DNA of 64,000 nucleotides from an uncultured Paracoccaceae bacterium (GTDB taxonomy: Bacteria; Pseudomonadota; Alphaproteobacteria; Rhodobacterales; Rhodobacteraceae). The stretch is taken from the NCBI GenBank assembly GCA_947492825.1, contig CANLNT010000001.1, positions 1,302,001 through 1,366,000 of the forward strand, written 5' to 3'. The notes below the pieces were generated by a model. That model did not search any database, was not told the DNA's origin, and saw only the letters and a list, made by a program, of their open reading frames with translations. Made by a program: the position numbers and the translations under genes. Positions 1 to 9,071 of the stretch are shown piece after piece (position 1 is the first letter of the stretch; each line of letters starts with the position of its first letter).

Positions 1-549
1 CGTGGTGAGCGTCTGGTCGAAGAGCTTCAGGTTGGCGACAAGGTCATCACCCGTGACAACGGCATCCAGGAAATTGCCTGGGTCGGTCACAAGGCGATGA
101 ACGGCCGACAGTTGGCGGCGAACCCGCATCTGAAGCCGATCCTGATCAAGGCCGGTTCGCTGGGTCAGGGCCTGCCAGAGCGTGACATGCTGGTCTCCCC
201 GAACCACCGGGTGCTGGTCGCGTCGGACAAAACGCAGCTTTACTTTGAAGAGCGTGAAGTTCTGGCCGCAGCCAAGCACATGACAGGAGCCGACGGTATC
301 CACGCGGTCAACGTGATGCAGACCACCTATGTGCACTTCATGTTCGAACGCCACGAAGTGGTGCTGTCGAACGGAGCCTGGACCGAAAGCTTCCAGCCCG
401 GCGACTACAGCCTGAAAGGCATCGGTAACAGCCAGCGGAACGAAATCCTTGAGCTGTTCCCAGAGCTGGCGACCACCACAGGTCTGGAAGGCTATCAGGC
501 GGCTCGTAAGGCGTTGAAAAAGCACGAAGCGCGCCTGCTGATGAAGTAA
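1..549 (+). CDS. Hint-domain protein, C-terminal part (5' end outside window)
   Basis: The reading frame is open from base 1, so the N-terminus lies upstream of the window. The visible 182 residues are the later part of a Hint_2 (hedgehog/intein) domain: a GDKVITRDNGIQE stretch, the SPNHR histidine motif near the middle, and the conserved tail SNGAWTESFQPGDYSL. Hint domains of this type sit at the C-terminus of secreted RTX or adhesin-like proteins in Rhodobacteraceae and can process themselves autocatalytically; which secreted domain precedes it here cannot be seen. The next gene downstream ends in a closely similar domain, so the two are tandem paralogues. A terminator-like hairpin follows at 594-625. 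Confidence 0.85.
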   Translation, partial: RGERLVEELQVGDKVITRDNGIQEIAWVGHKAMNGRQLAANPHLKPILIKAGSLGQGLPERDMLVSPNHRVLVASDKTQLYFEEREVLAAAKHMTGADGIHAVNVMQTTYVHFMFERHEVVLSNGAWTESFQPGDYSLKGIGNSQRNEILELFPELATTTGLEGYQAARKALKKHEARLLMK

Positions 550-593
550 GACATGCAGCTTGTCGCCCGCGCATTTTCGCGGGGACACGAGAG

Positions 594-625
594 CAGGGGT
601 TGCCGAAAGGCAGCCCCTGTTTCCG
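594..625 (+). terminator. Intrinsic terminator after the first Hint gene
   Basis: An 11-bp stem (594-604 with 609-619, one G-U pair) is closed by a GAAA tetraloop and followed by a short T-rich stretch (GTTTCC). It lies 45 bp after the stop codon of the partial Hint gene and well before the next start, so it probably ends that transcript. The T tract is short, so efficiency is uncertain. Confidence 0.6.
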
Positions 626-814
626 TTTGCGAAACAAAGGGGGCGCAATAGTCGCGAATTTTCGCGCATTCCAAATGGATCTTGCCCGAAACCTGCCGAT
701 CAGAGCCCCACACGTCAAAGTTGATTTGCAATTGAAAATCTTCCCCGCAAAATGCCTGCGGGAATGCATAGGTAGGTCATGCTGCATGTTGCAGTGCTTT
801 TGCGCGAGGACGTG

Positions 815-2008
815 ATGCCGACCAAATTTGGAACAACGGGCAATGACACGCTGATTGGCAGCCAAAACCAAGATACGCTGGCCGGTTTAGAGGGCGATGA
901 CACGCTTTTGGGCGGCAATGGTCAGGACCGCCTTTATGGCGGTGATGGCGATGACAGCCTTGATGGGGGACAGGGCGAAGACAAGCTTTTTGGTGGCGCA
1001 GGTGATGATAGCCTGAATGGCGGCCAAGGGCAGGACAAGCTTTATGGCGGTGCGGGCAACGATGTTATCGACAGCGGTGATACAGCTGACAACAAGGGCG
1101 TTGACCGGGTCTATGGTGGTGAAGGTGATGATACGCTCATTTCGTCGGGCAATCAGGACAAGCTTTATGGCGGGTCCCAGAGCGACGGCTTTGTCATCAT
1201 CTCTGACGGATCGAATTTCAACAATCTGTTTGTTTACGGCGGCGAGGATGGTGACGGCGCAGATCAGGACGTGTTGGACCTGCGTCAGCTGAAGGCGGAT
1301 TACCCAGACCTTGAAGTCATTTATGAAAAGGGTGGTCCCGGTGATGAAGACGGGCGCATCCTGCTCAAGACGGCCCCCGGTGGGCGCGAGTTGGGGCGCA
1401 TACGCTACACGGGCATTGAGAAGGTGGTGATCTGTTTCACTCCGGGCACGGCGATTGCGACGCCCAAGGGCGAAGTGCCGGTTCAGGATTTGCAGCCCGG
1501 CGACCGGGTCCTGACGCGCGACAATGGCATTCAGGAATTGGTCTGGGTGGGCGGCCGCGAACTGACGCAGTTGGACCTGCGCCGGACGCCGGGTTTACAG
1601 CCGGTGCTGATCCGGGCGGGCAGTCTGGGCCCCAATGTGCCAGAGCGGGATGTGCTGGTCTCGCCCAATCACCGGATGCTGGTGACAGAGCCGCGCGCGG
1701 CTTTGTATTTTGAGGACAGCGAAGTTTTGGCGGCGGCCAAGCATCTGACGTCACTGGATGGTATCGATCAGGTGCAGATGGATACGGTGCGTTACGTGCA
1801 TCTGATGTGCGCGCGCCACGAGGTTGTTTTGTCCAATGGGGCCTGGACCGAGAGTTTTCAGCCCGGTGATTACAGCCTGCGCGGCATGGATCAGGCGCAG
1901 CGGGCGGAGATATATGATCTGTTTCCAGAATTGGAAACCGGGGGCGCAGAGGTGCCAGGCGCGCGGCGGGCGCTGAAGGCGCATGAGGCAAAGCTATTGC
2001 TGCGCTAA
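815..2008 (+). CDS. RTX-repeat protein with C-terminal Hint domain
   Basis: Predicted 397-residue secreted protein. Residues about 8-125 hold repeated glycine/aspartate nonapeptides (GGxGxDxLx, e.g. GGDGDDSLDGG), the Ca2+-binding beta-roll of type I secretion substrates. From Cys207 (CFTPGTAIATPKGE) to about residue 350 it is a Hint_2 domain with SPNHR at 283-287; the Cys and His are the residues expected for autoprocessing. The ATG at 815 is preferred over the in-frame ATG at 779 because GAGGA sits just upstream of it. There is no signal peptide, as expected for a type I substrate; no ABC/MFP exporter genes are in the window. It overlaps the convergent MocA-like gene by 15 bp. Confidence 0.88.
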   Translation: MPTKFGTTGNDTLIGSQNQDTLAGLEGDDTLLGGNGQDRLYGGDGDDSLDGGQGEDKLFGGAGDDSLNGGQGQDKLYGGAGNDVIDSGDTADNKGVDRVYGGEGDDTLISSGNQDKLYGGSQSDGFVIISDGSNFNNLFVYGGEDGDGADQDVLDLRQLKADYPDLEVIYEKGGPGDEDGRILLKTAPGGRELGRIRYTGIEKVVICFTPGTAIATPKGEVPVQDLQPGDRVLTRDNGIQELVWVGGRELTQLDLRRTPGLQPVLIRAGSLGPNVPERDVLVSPNHRMLVTEPRAALYFEDSEVLAAAKHLTSLDGIDQVQMDTVRYVHLMCARHEVVLSNGAWTESFQPGDYSLRGMDQAQRAEIYDLFPELETGGAEVPGARRALKAHEAKLLLR

Positions 2009-2581
2009 ACGCCAGGCGGCCCAATCGGCAGGTGTATCAAGGTCGCGGCGGGCGCGGTCGCCGATCACTGTCAGATGGGTGCGGCCCTGCAGCGGGTTCA
2101 CGAGGGTTTCGCCGCCGCTGTCGCCGGAAAGCTGCGCGAAGTCGGGGCGCAGGGATGCATCAAAGATGATTGGGTGGCCGGGCTTGCCTGCGCGGGTCGC
2201 ACCGCGCCAGATCAAGTGATCCGGGTTGGCTGCGCGCGCGGCAAGCACTGCGCGCAGGTCAGTTGCCGTCAGGTCGGGCAGGTCCGCCAGCAGCAGCATG
2301 AAGGCGGGGCAGTCGGGCAGCTGCGCCACCCCGGCGCGCAGGGTGCCGGACATGCCTTCGGTGGCCTCTGGCGTGACAAGCGGCGTGATCGGCAGCCCGT
2401 CCAGTGCGGCAAGGCGGGCGGTCTGACCGGGGCCAAGGGCCACGTGGACGTCAGTTGCAACCTCAAGCGCGGTATCGGTGACGTGCCGCAAGAGCGGCTT
2501 GCCATGGGCCATCTGCAAGAGCTTGTCGGCGCTTTGCATGCGCGCGGATTTTCCAGCGGCGAGGATCAGGACGGGGATCAT
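1994..2581 (-). CDS. MocA/MobA-like NTP transferase
   Basis: 195-residue cytoplasmic protein of the MobA-like NTP-transferase family. The N-terminal LILAAGKSARM motif with the following lysine (ADKLL) is the nucleotide-binding signature, and LLLADLPDL in the middle is the metal-binding aspartate region. Family members cytidylylate or guanylylate molybdopterin (MocA/MobA); the length and the absence of extra domains fit a MocA-type cytidylyltransferase. The substrate is inferred from family only, because no molybdoenzyme or xanthine dehydrogenase gene is nearby. It is convergent with the RTX-Hint gene. Confidence 0.8.
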   Translation of the reverse strand: MIPVLILAAGKSARMQSADKLLQMAHGKPLLRHVTDTALEVATDVHVALGPGQTARLAALDGLPITPLVTPEATEGMSGTLRAGVAQLPDCPAFMLLLADLPDLTATDLRAVLAARAANPDHLIWRGATRAGKPGHPIIFDASLRPDFAQLSGDSGGETLVNPLQGRTHLTVIGDRARRDLDTPADWAAWRLAQQ

Positions 2582-2727
2582 GGGAGCAGACTAACGCTTG
2601 TGTTTGCGAGGGTCCATTTTCTGACGCAGAAAATGGGCGCGGGTTGCAGCGGTGGGCGGTGATCAAGGGGTGTGCCGCTGGAGGTGTTGGAGCCTCCGGC
2701 GGGCATTTTTGCATTCAAAAGAAAGGC

Positions 2728-5115
2728 TTAAGTTGTGCTGATCAGAGGATCGGTGATCAGTTTGGCAGGGCGGAGGTCGCCGAGGATTTCGATTTCGACA
2801 GCAAGACCCGGTTTTGCCAGTGCGCGCGGGATCAGGGCCATGGCGATGGATTTGCCCGCGTGATGCGAGAAGCCGCCGGAGGTGCAGAAGCCTTGCACCT
2901 TGCCGTCGATGAAGACCGGTTCGTAGGCGGTGACGTCGGCATCGGTGGCATCAACTTCGAAGGTGGCGAGGATGCGGGTAGGGGGTGTGGCGCGCGCGGC
3001 CTCTGCTGCGGCACGGCCGATGAAGTCTGTGTTTTTGGACCACTGTATGAAGCGGTCCATGCCGGTTTCGGCTGCGGAATAGTCGGGCGAGAATTCGGCC
3101 AGCCACGAGCCGAAGAAACGGTCGAGCCGCAGGGACATCATGGCGCGCATGCCGAATGGCGTGATGTCGTAGGGCGCGCCGGCAGCCATCAGCACGGTCC
3201 AGAGACGGCGTTGATCCATCGGGTCGCAGTAGATTTCATAGCCAAGATCGCCGGTGTAGCTGACCCGCTGGATGATGCAGTCGATGCTGTTCAGCGTGAT
3301 CATGGCAACATCGAGGAAGTTGAGGTCCGGGGTGTTGGGATCGGCGGCCTTGAGCACATCGGTGGCGCGGGGGCCTGCGATCTGAAAGCCGGTCATTTGG
3401 TCAGAGACGTTGCGGACGCTGACGCCATCGGCGGCGTGGCGGTCAAACCAGCGTTGGTGGATGGTCTGGTAGCCGTAGGATGCGGTCAGTTGGAACCATT
3501 CTTCGGTCAGGCAGGAGATTGTGAAATCCCCCAAGAGCTTGCCCTTGGGCGAGAGCATTGGGGTCAAGGTCATTCGCCCCGGTTTTGGGACGCGGCCCGC
3601 CATGATGCGGTCGAGCCAGGCGCAGGCCTGCGGGCCTGTGACCTCGAATTTGCCGAAGTTCTGAAGCTCGTTGATGCCGACGCTGCCCCGCACGGCGACA
3701 ACCTCTCGCCCGGTGGCGGCAAAGGCGTTGGAGCGGCGGAAGGATGGGGTTTCGAAGGTGGGTTCATCGCCGGTGGCAAAATAGTTCGGCACTTCGAGCC
3801 CGAATTGGTGGCCCCAGACTGCGCCAAGGTCCGAGAAGGTGTCGTACATGGCGGTGGTGCGGTGGGGGCGCGCGGCGGGCAGTTCTTCATTCGGGTAAGA
3901 CACCGAGAACCGACGCTGGTAGTTTTCAATCACCTTGGGGCGGGTGTAACCAGAGGTGATCCAGGGACCAAAGCGGCCCACGTCCATGGCAGTCACGTCG
4001 CGTTCGCATTCACCTTCGATCATCCATTGGGCGAGCATCAGCCCGACGCCACCACCCTGGCTGAATCCGGCCATGACACCACAGGCGGACCAATAGTTGC
4101 GAAGCCCCGGCACCGGGCCGACCAGCGGATTGCCATCAGGAGCAAAGGTGAAGGGGCCGTGGATCACCGATTTGACGCCAGCGGTTTCCAGCACCGGGAA
4201 GCGTTTGTAGGCAAAGGCGATGCTGTCTTCGATCTTGTCGAAATCATCAGGCAGCAGTTCATGGCCGAAGTCCCATGGCGTGCCGTTCACGGCCCAGGGG
4301 CGGCAGGGTTGTTCATAGAATCCGATGCAGAGGCCGCGGCCCTCTTGCCGCAGATAGCTTTCACCGGCGGGGTCCATCACATGGGGGTGCTCGCTGTCGC
4401 GTTCGAAAATCTCGGGCAGATCGTCAGTGACGAGGTACTGGTGCTCCATCGGGTGCAAAGGCGCATAGGTGCCCGCCATGGCCGCAACCTCGCGCGCCCA
4501 GAGACCCGCGGCATTGACCACGTGTTCGGCGTGGATGGTGCCCTTGTCCGTCACCACGTCCCATGTGCCATCAGGGCGGGGATTGGTTTCGATCACCTTG
4601 CAGTGGGTTTCGATGGTGGCCCCGCCCATGCGGGCGGCGCGTGCATAGGCGTGGGTGGTGCCGGATGGATCAAGGTGACCGTCGAGAGGGTCATAGAGCG
4701 CGCCAATGATGCCGTCGATGTTGGTGATCGGGGCGATTTTCGCGATCTCTTCGGGACCGACGATCTCGGTTTCGAGCCCCATGTAGCGGTGCTTGGCCCG
4801 TTCGGCGACAAGCATGTCAAAGCGGTCGCGATTGTCGGCCAGCGTCACGCCGCCGACGTGGTGCAACCCGCAGGACATGCCGGTGATTTCTTCCAGCTCG
4901 CGATAGAGCTTGATCGTGTAGCCCTGCAAGGCCGCCATGTTGGTGTCGCCGTTGAGCGTATGAAAGCCGCCTGCGGCGTGCCAAGTCGACCCTGACGTCA
5001 GCTCTGACCGTTCGAGCAGCATGACGTCGGACCAGCCGAGTTTGGTCAGGTGATAGAGGACAGAGCAACCGACAACGCCGCCCCCGATGACGACAACGCG
5101 GGAAGTGGTTTTCAT
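2728..5115 (-). CDS. FAD-dependent dimethylglycine/sarcosine dehydrogenase-like protein (DAO + GcvT domains)
   Basis: 795 residues. The N-terminus carries a Rossmann GxGxxG motif (VVVIGGGVVGCS), and residues to about 380 form a DAO-type oxidoreductase domain. The SGSTWHAAG segment corresponds to the place where mitochondrial dimethylglycine and sarcosine dehydrogenases attach FAD to a histidine. From about residue 430 to the end are FAO_M/GcvT-type aminomethyltransferase domains that would pass the released one-carbon unit to tetrahydrofolate. The likely role is oxidative N-demethylation of dimethylglycine, sarcosine or a related methylamine. The ATG at 5115 is chosen because AAGGA lies 10 bp upstream; a longer in-frame start at 5193 adds residues before the Rossmann motif and has no support. 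A paralogue lies at 5922-8327 on the other strand. Confidence 0.88.
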   Translation of the reverse strand: MKTTSRVVVIGGGVVGCSVLYHLTKLGWSDVMLLERSELTSGSTWHAAGGFHTLNGDTNMAALQGYTIKLYRELEEITGMSCGLHHVGGVTLADNRDRFDMLVAERAKHRYMGLETEIVGPEEIAKIAPITNIDGIIGALYDPLDGHLDPSGTTHAYARAARMGGATIETHCKVIETNPRPDGTWDVVTDKGTIHAEHVVNAAGLWAREVAAMAGTYAPLHPMEHQYLVTDDLPEIFERDSEHPHVMDPAGESYLRQEGRGLCIGFYEQPCRPWAVNGTPWDFGHELLPDDFDKIEDSIAFAYKRFPVLETAGVKSVIHGPFTFAPDGNPLVGPVPGLRNYWSACGVMAGFSQGGGVGLMLAQWMIEGECERDVTAMDVGRFGPWITSGYTRPKVIENYQRRFSVSYPNEELPAARPHRTTAMYDTFSDLGAVWGHQFGLEVPNYFATGDEPTFETPSFRRSNAFAATGREVVAVRGSVGINELQNFGKFEVTGPQACAWLDRIMAGRVPKPGRMTLTPMLSPKGKLLGDFTISCLTEEWFQLTASYGYQTIHQRWFDRHAADGVSVRNVSDQMTGFQIAGPRATDVLKAADPNTPDLNFLDVAMITLNSIDCIIQRVSYTGDLGYEIYCDPMDQRRLWTVLMAAGAPYDITPFGMRAMMSLRLDRFFGSWLAEFSPDYSAAETGMDRFIQWSKNTDFIGRAAAEAARATPPTRILATFEVDATDADVTAYEPVFIDGKVQGFCTSGGFSHHAGKSIAMALIPRALAKPGLAVEIEILGDLRPAKLITDPLISTT

Positions 5116-5258
5116 GGGAGGGCCGTCCTTTGCGATTCTGATTTGGGGCCAGAGTGGCAAACTGAACGCAGAGCGGATAGCCGGAGGCGACATTTTTGGT
5201 CGCTTCTATCACCGAGAATTGGTTTGGGCCGATGCGGTGCCCCGTGCAAGGCTGTGGC

Positions 5259-5828
5259 ATGATGATCAGGTGGATAAGTGCAGCGGTCTTTGCGGTTTGG
5301 GCCATCGGTGCGGGGGCCGCACCCGAACGCTATGTGCTGGATGCGCGCGGATCGACGATTGGCTTTGCGTTCAGTCTTGAAGGCGCGCCCGTGACGGGCA
5401 AGGTGCCCGTCGCTGCGGCCCATGTGGTGGTGGATTTTGACAATCTGGCAGCCAGTCAGGTCACTGCACAGTTTGATATAACACGGTCGGATGCGGGCAA
5501 CGTCTTTATGACCGAGGCGATGCTGTCGGCGTCGGTGTTGAACGCGAGCGCGCATCCCCAGGCGGTGTTTCGGTCGCGGCGCGTGGTGCCAGTGGGTGCG
5601 GGCGCACGGTTGGAGGGGGATTTGACCTTGCGCGGAGTGACCCGACCTGTGGTGCTGGATGGTCAGATTTTTCGCAAGCGCGGCAGTGATCCGGGCGATC
5701 TTGACAATCTGGTGCTGATCTTCACCGGGGCTGTCAGCCGGGCAGAATTTGGGGCCACGGGGTTCCCAAGGGTGGTGGCTGACAGGGTCGAGTTGGAGAT
5801 TATTGCGGCGATCCGGCGGGCCGAGTGA
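5259..5828 (+). CDS. YceI family periplasmic protein
   Basis: 189-residue protein. It starts with a signal peptide (MMIRWISAAVF... cleaved near GAGAA) followed by a YceI lipocalin-like domain (YVLDARGSTIGFAF near the start, GDLTLRGVTRPVVLD near residue 115). YceI proteins bind isoprenoid or other amphiphilic ligands in the periplasm; the ligand here is unknown. ATG ATG occurs at 5259/5262 with AAGG 7 bp before the first. It lies between the two demethylase-like genes, divergent from the first and co-directional with the second, 93 bp upstream of it. Confidence 0.85.
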   Translation: MMIRWISAAVFAVWAIGAGAAPERYVLDARGSTIGFAFSLEGAPVTGKVPVAAAHVVVDFDNLAASQVTAQFDITRSDAGNVFMTEAMLSASVLNASAHPQAVFRSRRVVPVGAGARLEGDLTLRGVTRPVVLDGQIFRKRGSDPGDLDNLVLIFTGAVSRAEFGATGFPRVVADRVELEIIAAIRRAE

Positions 5829-5921
5829 CTTGTTGCAATGCGACATCAGGTGTCGCCTTGAGGCAAAAGAATCGGATGGACGCAGGGCAGTGTTGTCGTG
5901 ACCCAGGAAAAGGACCCAGCC

Positions 5922-8327
5922 ATGCGCACCCATGCCCAAGCTGTTGTGATCGGGGGCGGCGTGATTGGCTGTTCGATCCTTTACCACCTGTGCAAGGCAG
6001 GTTGGACCGATGTGGTGTTGCTGGAGCGGGATGAGTTGACATCAGGGTCCACGTGGCATGCGGCAGCGAATATTCACGGGTTGCATGACAGTACAAATAT
6101 CAGCCGCATTCAGCACTATACGATGAACCTGTACAACGCGCTGGAGGAGGAGACCGGGCAAAGCTGCGGGGTGTTTCAGCCCGGCAGCCTCTACTTGGCG
6201 CAGACAGAGGCGCGCGAGCATCAGTTGCGATTGCAAGCGGCCAAGGCAAAGTTCTATGGGATGAATTTCCACGAGGTCAGTCGGGATGAGGCCGAGAGGT
6301 TGCATCCGATGGTCAATTTCGATGGCATTCGCTGCATCATGTTTGAACCGGATGGCGGCAATGTCGATCCCAGCGGGGTGACCAATGCCTATGCGGTTGG
6401 CGCGCGCAAGATGGGGGCAGAGATCATTCGATTCTGCCCGGTGACGGGGACCGAGCAGCAGCGCGATGGGTCGTGGATCGTGCGGACCCCAAAGGGGGAC
6501 ATCAAGACGCAATGGGTGGTGAACGCCGCGGGCCTCTGGGGGCGCGAGGTGGCCGCATTGGCGGGCATTACGCTGCCATTGCAACCGACAGAGCACCAGT
6601 ATTTCGTGACCGAGACCATCGCCGAGATCGCTGCGATGGATCGGCGTCTGCCGTCTGTCGCGGATCGCGACGGCGAATACTACCTGCGGCAAGAGGGGCA
6701 GGGGCTGTTGATCGGGGCCTATGAGAAGGACCTGAAGTATTGGGCTGAAGACGGCACGCCGCTGGATTTTGCGCATGACCTGTTTCCGGACGATCTTGAG
6801 CGGATCGAGGACAACATGATGCGCGCGATTGATCGGGTGCCGGCGGTCGGCGTGGCGGGTATCAAGCGCGTGATCAACGGGCCGATGATCTGGTCGCCTG
6901 ATAGCAATGTGCTGTTTGGCCCGCACCCGGATGTTCAGAACTACTTTTGTTGCAACGGGATTATTCCGGGGTTCAGTCAGTCAGGCGGCATGGGGCTGAT
7001 GGCGGCGGACTGGATGACCACTGGCGAAAGTCGGTATGATATGTTCGCCTGGGATGTGGCGCGGTTTGGGGATTGGGCCGATGCGGCCTTTACCAAGGCG
7101 CGGGTGGGTGACCAGTACGGACACCGCTTTGCCATCCATTTCCCCGGTGAGGAACGCGCGGCGGGCCGTCCGGTGCGGGTCCGTCCGATTTATGAGATGC
7201 AACGCGAGAAGGGGGCGGTGTTTGGGCTGAACTATGGCTGGGAACACGCGGCTTATTTCGATGCCGACGTGCCCGACAGTGCAGGCTTTGACCGCCAGCC
7301 GTGGTTTGACAGCGTCGGTCGTGAGGCGCGGATGCTGCGCGATGCGGTGGGTGTCATCGATATCTCGAACTTTGCGAAATACAGGGTTGCGGGGCCGGGG
7401 GCCGAGGGATGGCTGAATGCGGTGTTTGCCAACCGGATGCCACAAAAGGTGGGCCGGTCGTGCCTGACGCCGTTGATCGGCGTGAATGGCGGGATCGCGG
7501 GGGACTTCACCGTGACGCGGATGGCAGAAGATGAATTCTGGATCATCGGATCGGGGATGGCCGAACGCTATCACCAACGGTTCTGGAAGATGGTGCCACT
7601 GCCCGACGGCACCACGTTTGAAAGCCGGACAGAGGCGATGTGCGGGTTCAACATCGCTGGACCTTTGTCGCGTAAGGCGCTGCAAACGCTTACGAATACG
7701 TCGCTGGAGACCCCCGACTTCGGGTTCATGCGCTCTGCCTGGCTGGAGATCGGTGGCGCGCGTTGCCTGGCGTTGCGGGTGTCGTTCACCGGTGATCTGG
7801 GCTGGGAAATTCATTGCGCCGAGGCGGATCAAGCGGCGGTCTATACAGCACTTCTTGGGGCCGCCGCGCAGCATGATGGAGGTCCGGTAGGCAGCCGCGC
7901 ACTGATGGCGCTGCGGGTTGAGAAGGGCTATGGCTCTTGGGGGCGGGAATATTCGCCGGAGTATTGGCCACAAGAAGTTGGGCTGGACCGGTTGATCAAG
8001 CTGGAGAAGGAATTTCTGCATAAAGACAGTTACTTGCGCGTCAAAGGTCACGTACCGCGAGAGAAATTATCGTTGATCCATGTGCAGGATGTGACCACGG
8101 CGGACGCCACTGGCGGCGAACCGGTGTTCTTGGCCGATGGCACACCGGTCGGGCGGGTCACCTCTGGCGCATATGGCTATAGTGTGGGCATGTCACTCGC
8201 GCTGGGGTATCTGAAAGACGTGCAGCCGGGTGATGCGGTCGACGTGATGATCCTTGGCCAGCCGCACCGGGGCGTGGTGCTGGCTGAACCTCCGTTTGAT
8301 CCCAAAGGCGCACGGTTGCGGGCCTAA
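5922..8327 (+). CDS. FAD-dependent dimethylglycine/sarcosine dehydrogenase-like protein, second copy
   Basis: 801 residues with the same architecture as the gene at 2728-5115: Rossmann motif AVVIGGGVIGCSIL at residue ~7, SGSTWHAAAN, a DAO domain to about residue 390, then FAO_M and GcvT domains. The two are diverged paralogues rather than recent duplicates, so they probably act on different N-methyl substrates. The ATG at 5922 follows AAGGACCCAGCC; the upstream in-frame GTG at 5898 lacks a ribosome-binding site. No methyltransferase, folate or formaldehyde gene is adjacent, so the substrate is not decided by context. Confidence 0.88.
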   Translation: MRTHAQAVVIGGGVIGCSILYHLCKAGWTDVVLLERDELTSGSTWHAAANIHGLHDSTNISRIQHYTMNLYNALEEETGQSCGVFQPGSLYLAQTEAREHQLRLQAAKAKFYGMNFHEVSRDEAERLHPMVNFDGIRCIMFEPDGGNVDPSGVTNAYAVGARKMGAEIIRFCPVTGTEQQRDGSWIVRTPKGDIKTQWVVNAAGLWGREVAALAGITLPLQPTEHQYFVTETIAEIAAMDRRLPSVADRDGEYYLRQEGQGLLIGAYEKDLKYWAEDGTPLDFAHDLFPDDLERIEDNMMRAIDRVPAVGVAGIKRVINGPMIWSPDSNVLFGPHPDVQNYFCCNGIIPGFSQSGGMGLMAADWMTTGESRYDMFAWDVARFGDWADAAFTKARVGDQYGHRFAIHFPGEERAAGRPVRVRPIYEMQREKGAVFGLNYGWEHAAYFDADVPDSAGFDRQPWFDSVGREARMLRDAVGVIDISNFAKYRVAGPGAEGWLNAVFANRMPQKVGRSCLTPLIGVNGGIAGDFTVTRMAEDEFWIIGSGMAERYHQRFWKMVPLPDGTTFESRTEAMCGFNIAGPLSRKALQTLTNTSLETPDFGFMRSAWLEIGGARCLALRVSFTGDLGWEIHCAEADQAAVYTALLGAAAQHDGGPVGSRALMALRVEKGYGSWGREYSPEYWPQEVGLDRLIKLEKEFLHKDSYLRVKGHVPREKLSLIHVQDVTTADATGGEPVFLADGTPVGRVTSGAYGYSVGMSLALGYLKDVQPGDAVDVMILGQPHRGVVLAEPPFDPKGARLRA

Positions 8328-8349
8328 CGCCGCACAGGTCGCCGCAAAG

Positions 8350-8904
8350 CTACGGAATGATCCGCGTGTATTTGGTGCCTTCAAGCGTGGCGCCAAGTTG
8401 TAGGCCCGTTTGGGCAAAAACCACGGCGATCACAGGCGCAAGTGACGTGGTGGTGTCAGCGCGCAGCATCTCACCCTGATCATTGATGGCATAGGTCACA
8501 TCAGCGCCCACCGCCCAGCCGGGGCCAGAGCGGAAATCAGCAAGGCTTTCCTGCGTCATGAAGAACAGCACATGGCTGTATTGTTGCGCACCGATTTGCA
8601 GGCCGGCAGAGCCGGAAGCGGCAGAATAGTAGTCGACCGTGGAGTCGCCGATTTGCAAAGCGCCGGTGCCAAAAGAGCCACCGAGGCCGAGGCCCACTTC
8701 TGTCACCAGCGGCATTGCAAGGATACCTGCGGACTTCGACGCCAGATCACGGGTGCCGGGGTATTTGGAATACATGAAGTTCAGGGTGGAGCTCACCCGC
8801 GCGTCGATAGTTGCGGCACCATTTGTGCCGATGCCATTGTTACATGCCGCCAGCGGCAATGCTGCCGCACCAAGCACAAAGCTGCGCCGAGAAAAATCTG
8901 TCAT
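8350..8904 (-). CDS. YSC84/SYLF-domain lipoprotein
   Basis: 184 residues. The N-terminus (SRRSFVLGAAALPLAAC) combines a twin-arginine-like motif with a lipobox ending in Cys, so it is probably an exported lipoprotein. The rest is a SYLF (YSC84-related) domain, recognised by KSAGILAMPLVTEVGLGLGG and the later glycine-rich segments. SYLF domains bind phosphoinositides in eukaryotes; the bacterial role is unknown but envelope-associated. It converges with the demethylase-like gene and is divergent from the lytic transglycosylase. Confidence 0.78.
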   Translation of the reverse strand: MTDFSRRSFVLGAAALPLAACNNGIGTNGAATIDARVSSTLNFMYSKYPGTRDLASKSAGILAMPLVTEVGLGLGGSFGTGALQIGDSTVDYYSAASGSAGLQIGAQQYSHVLFFMTQESLADFRSGPGWAVGADVTYAINDQGEMLRADTTTSLAPVIAVVFAQTGLQLGATLEGTKYTRIIP

Positions 8905-9071
8905 GGGTCTGCCCTATATACTGCCGTTTGCGGGGCTTATGTTGCCCCTTTGCGCATTACTATAGGGGTTTGGGCGAATCCTGTCACGCGCGAAGATATA
9001 CGGACGGCGGGCAAGGGCCGATGCACAGTTTGCGCGTTGCGGTGGCTGCCTAGCCTGAGTAGCCTTATGGC

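Noticed and set aside
779-814. Earlier ATG of the RTX-Hint gene at 779
   Set aside because: The ribosome-binding site GAGGA is placed for the ATG at 815, and the additional 12 residues lack the RTX pattern.
2644-4995. A 783-residue plus-strand reading frame
   Set aside because: It lies opposite the demethylase-like gene 2728-5115, which has clear domains; the plus-strand translation is glycine/histidine-rich with no family signature and is a mirror of high-GC3 codons.
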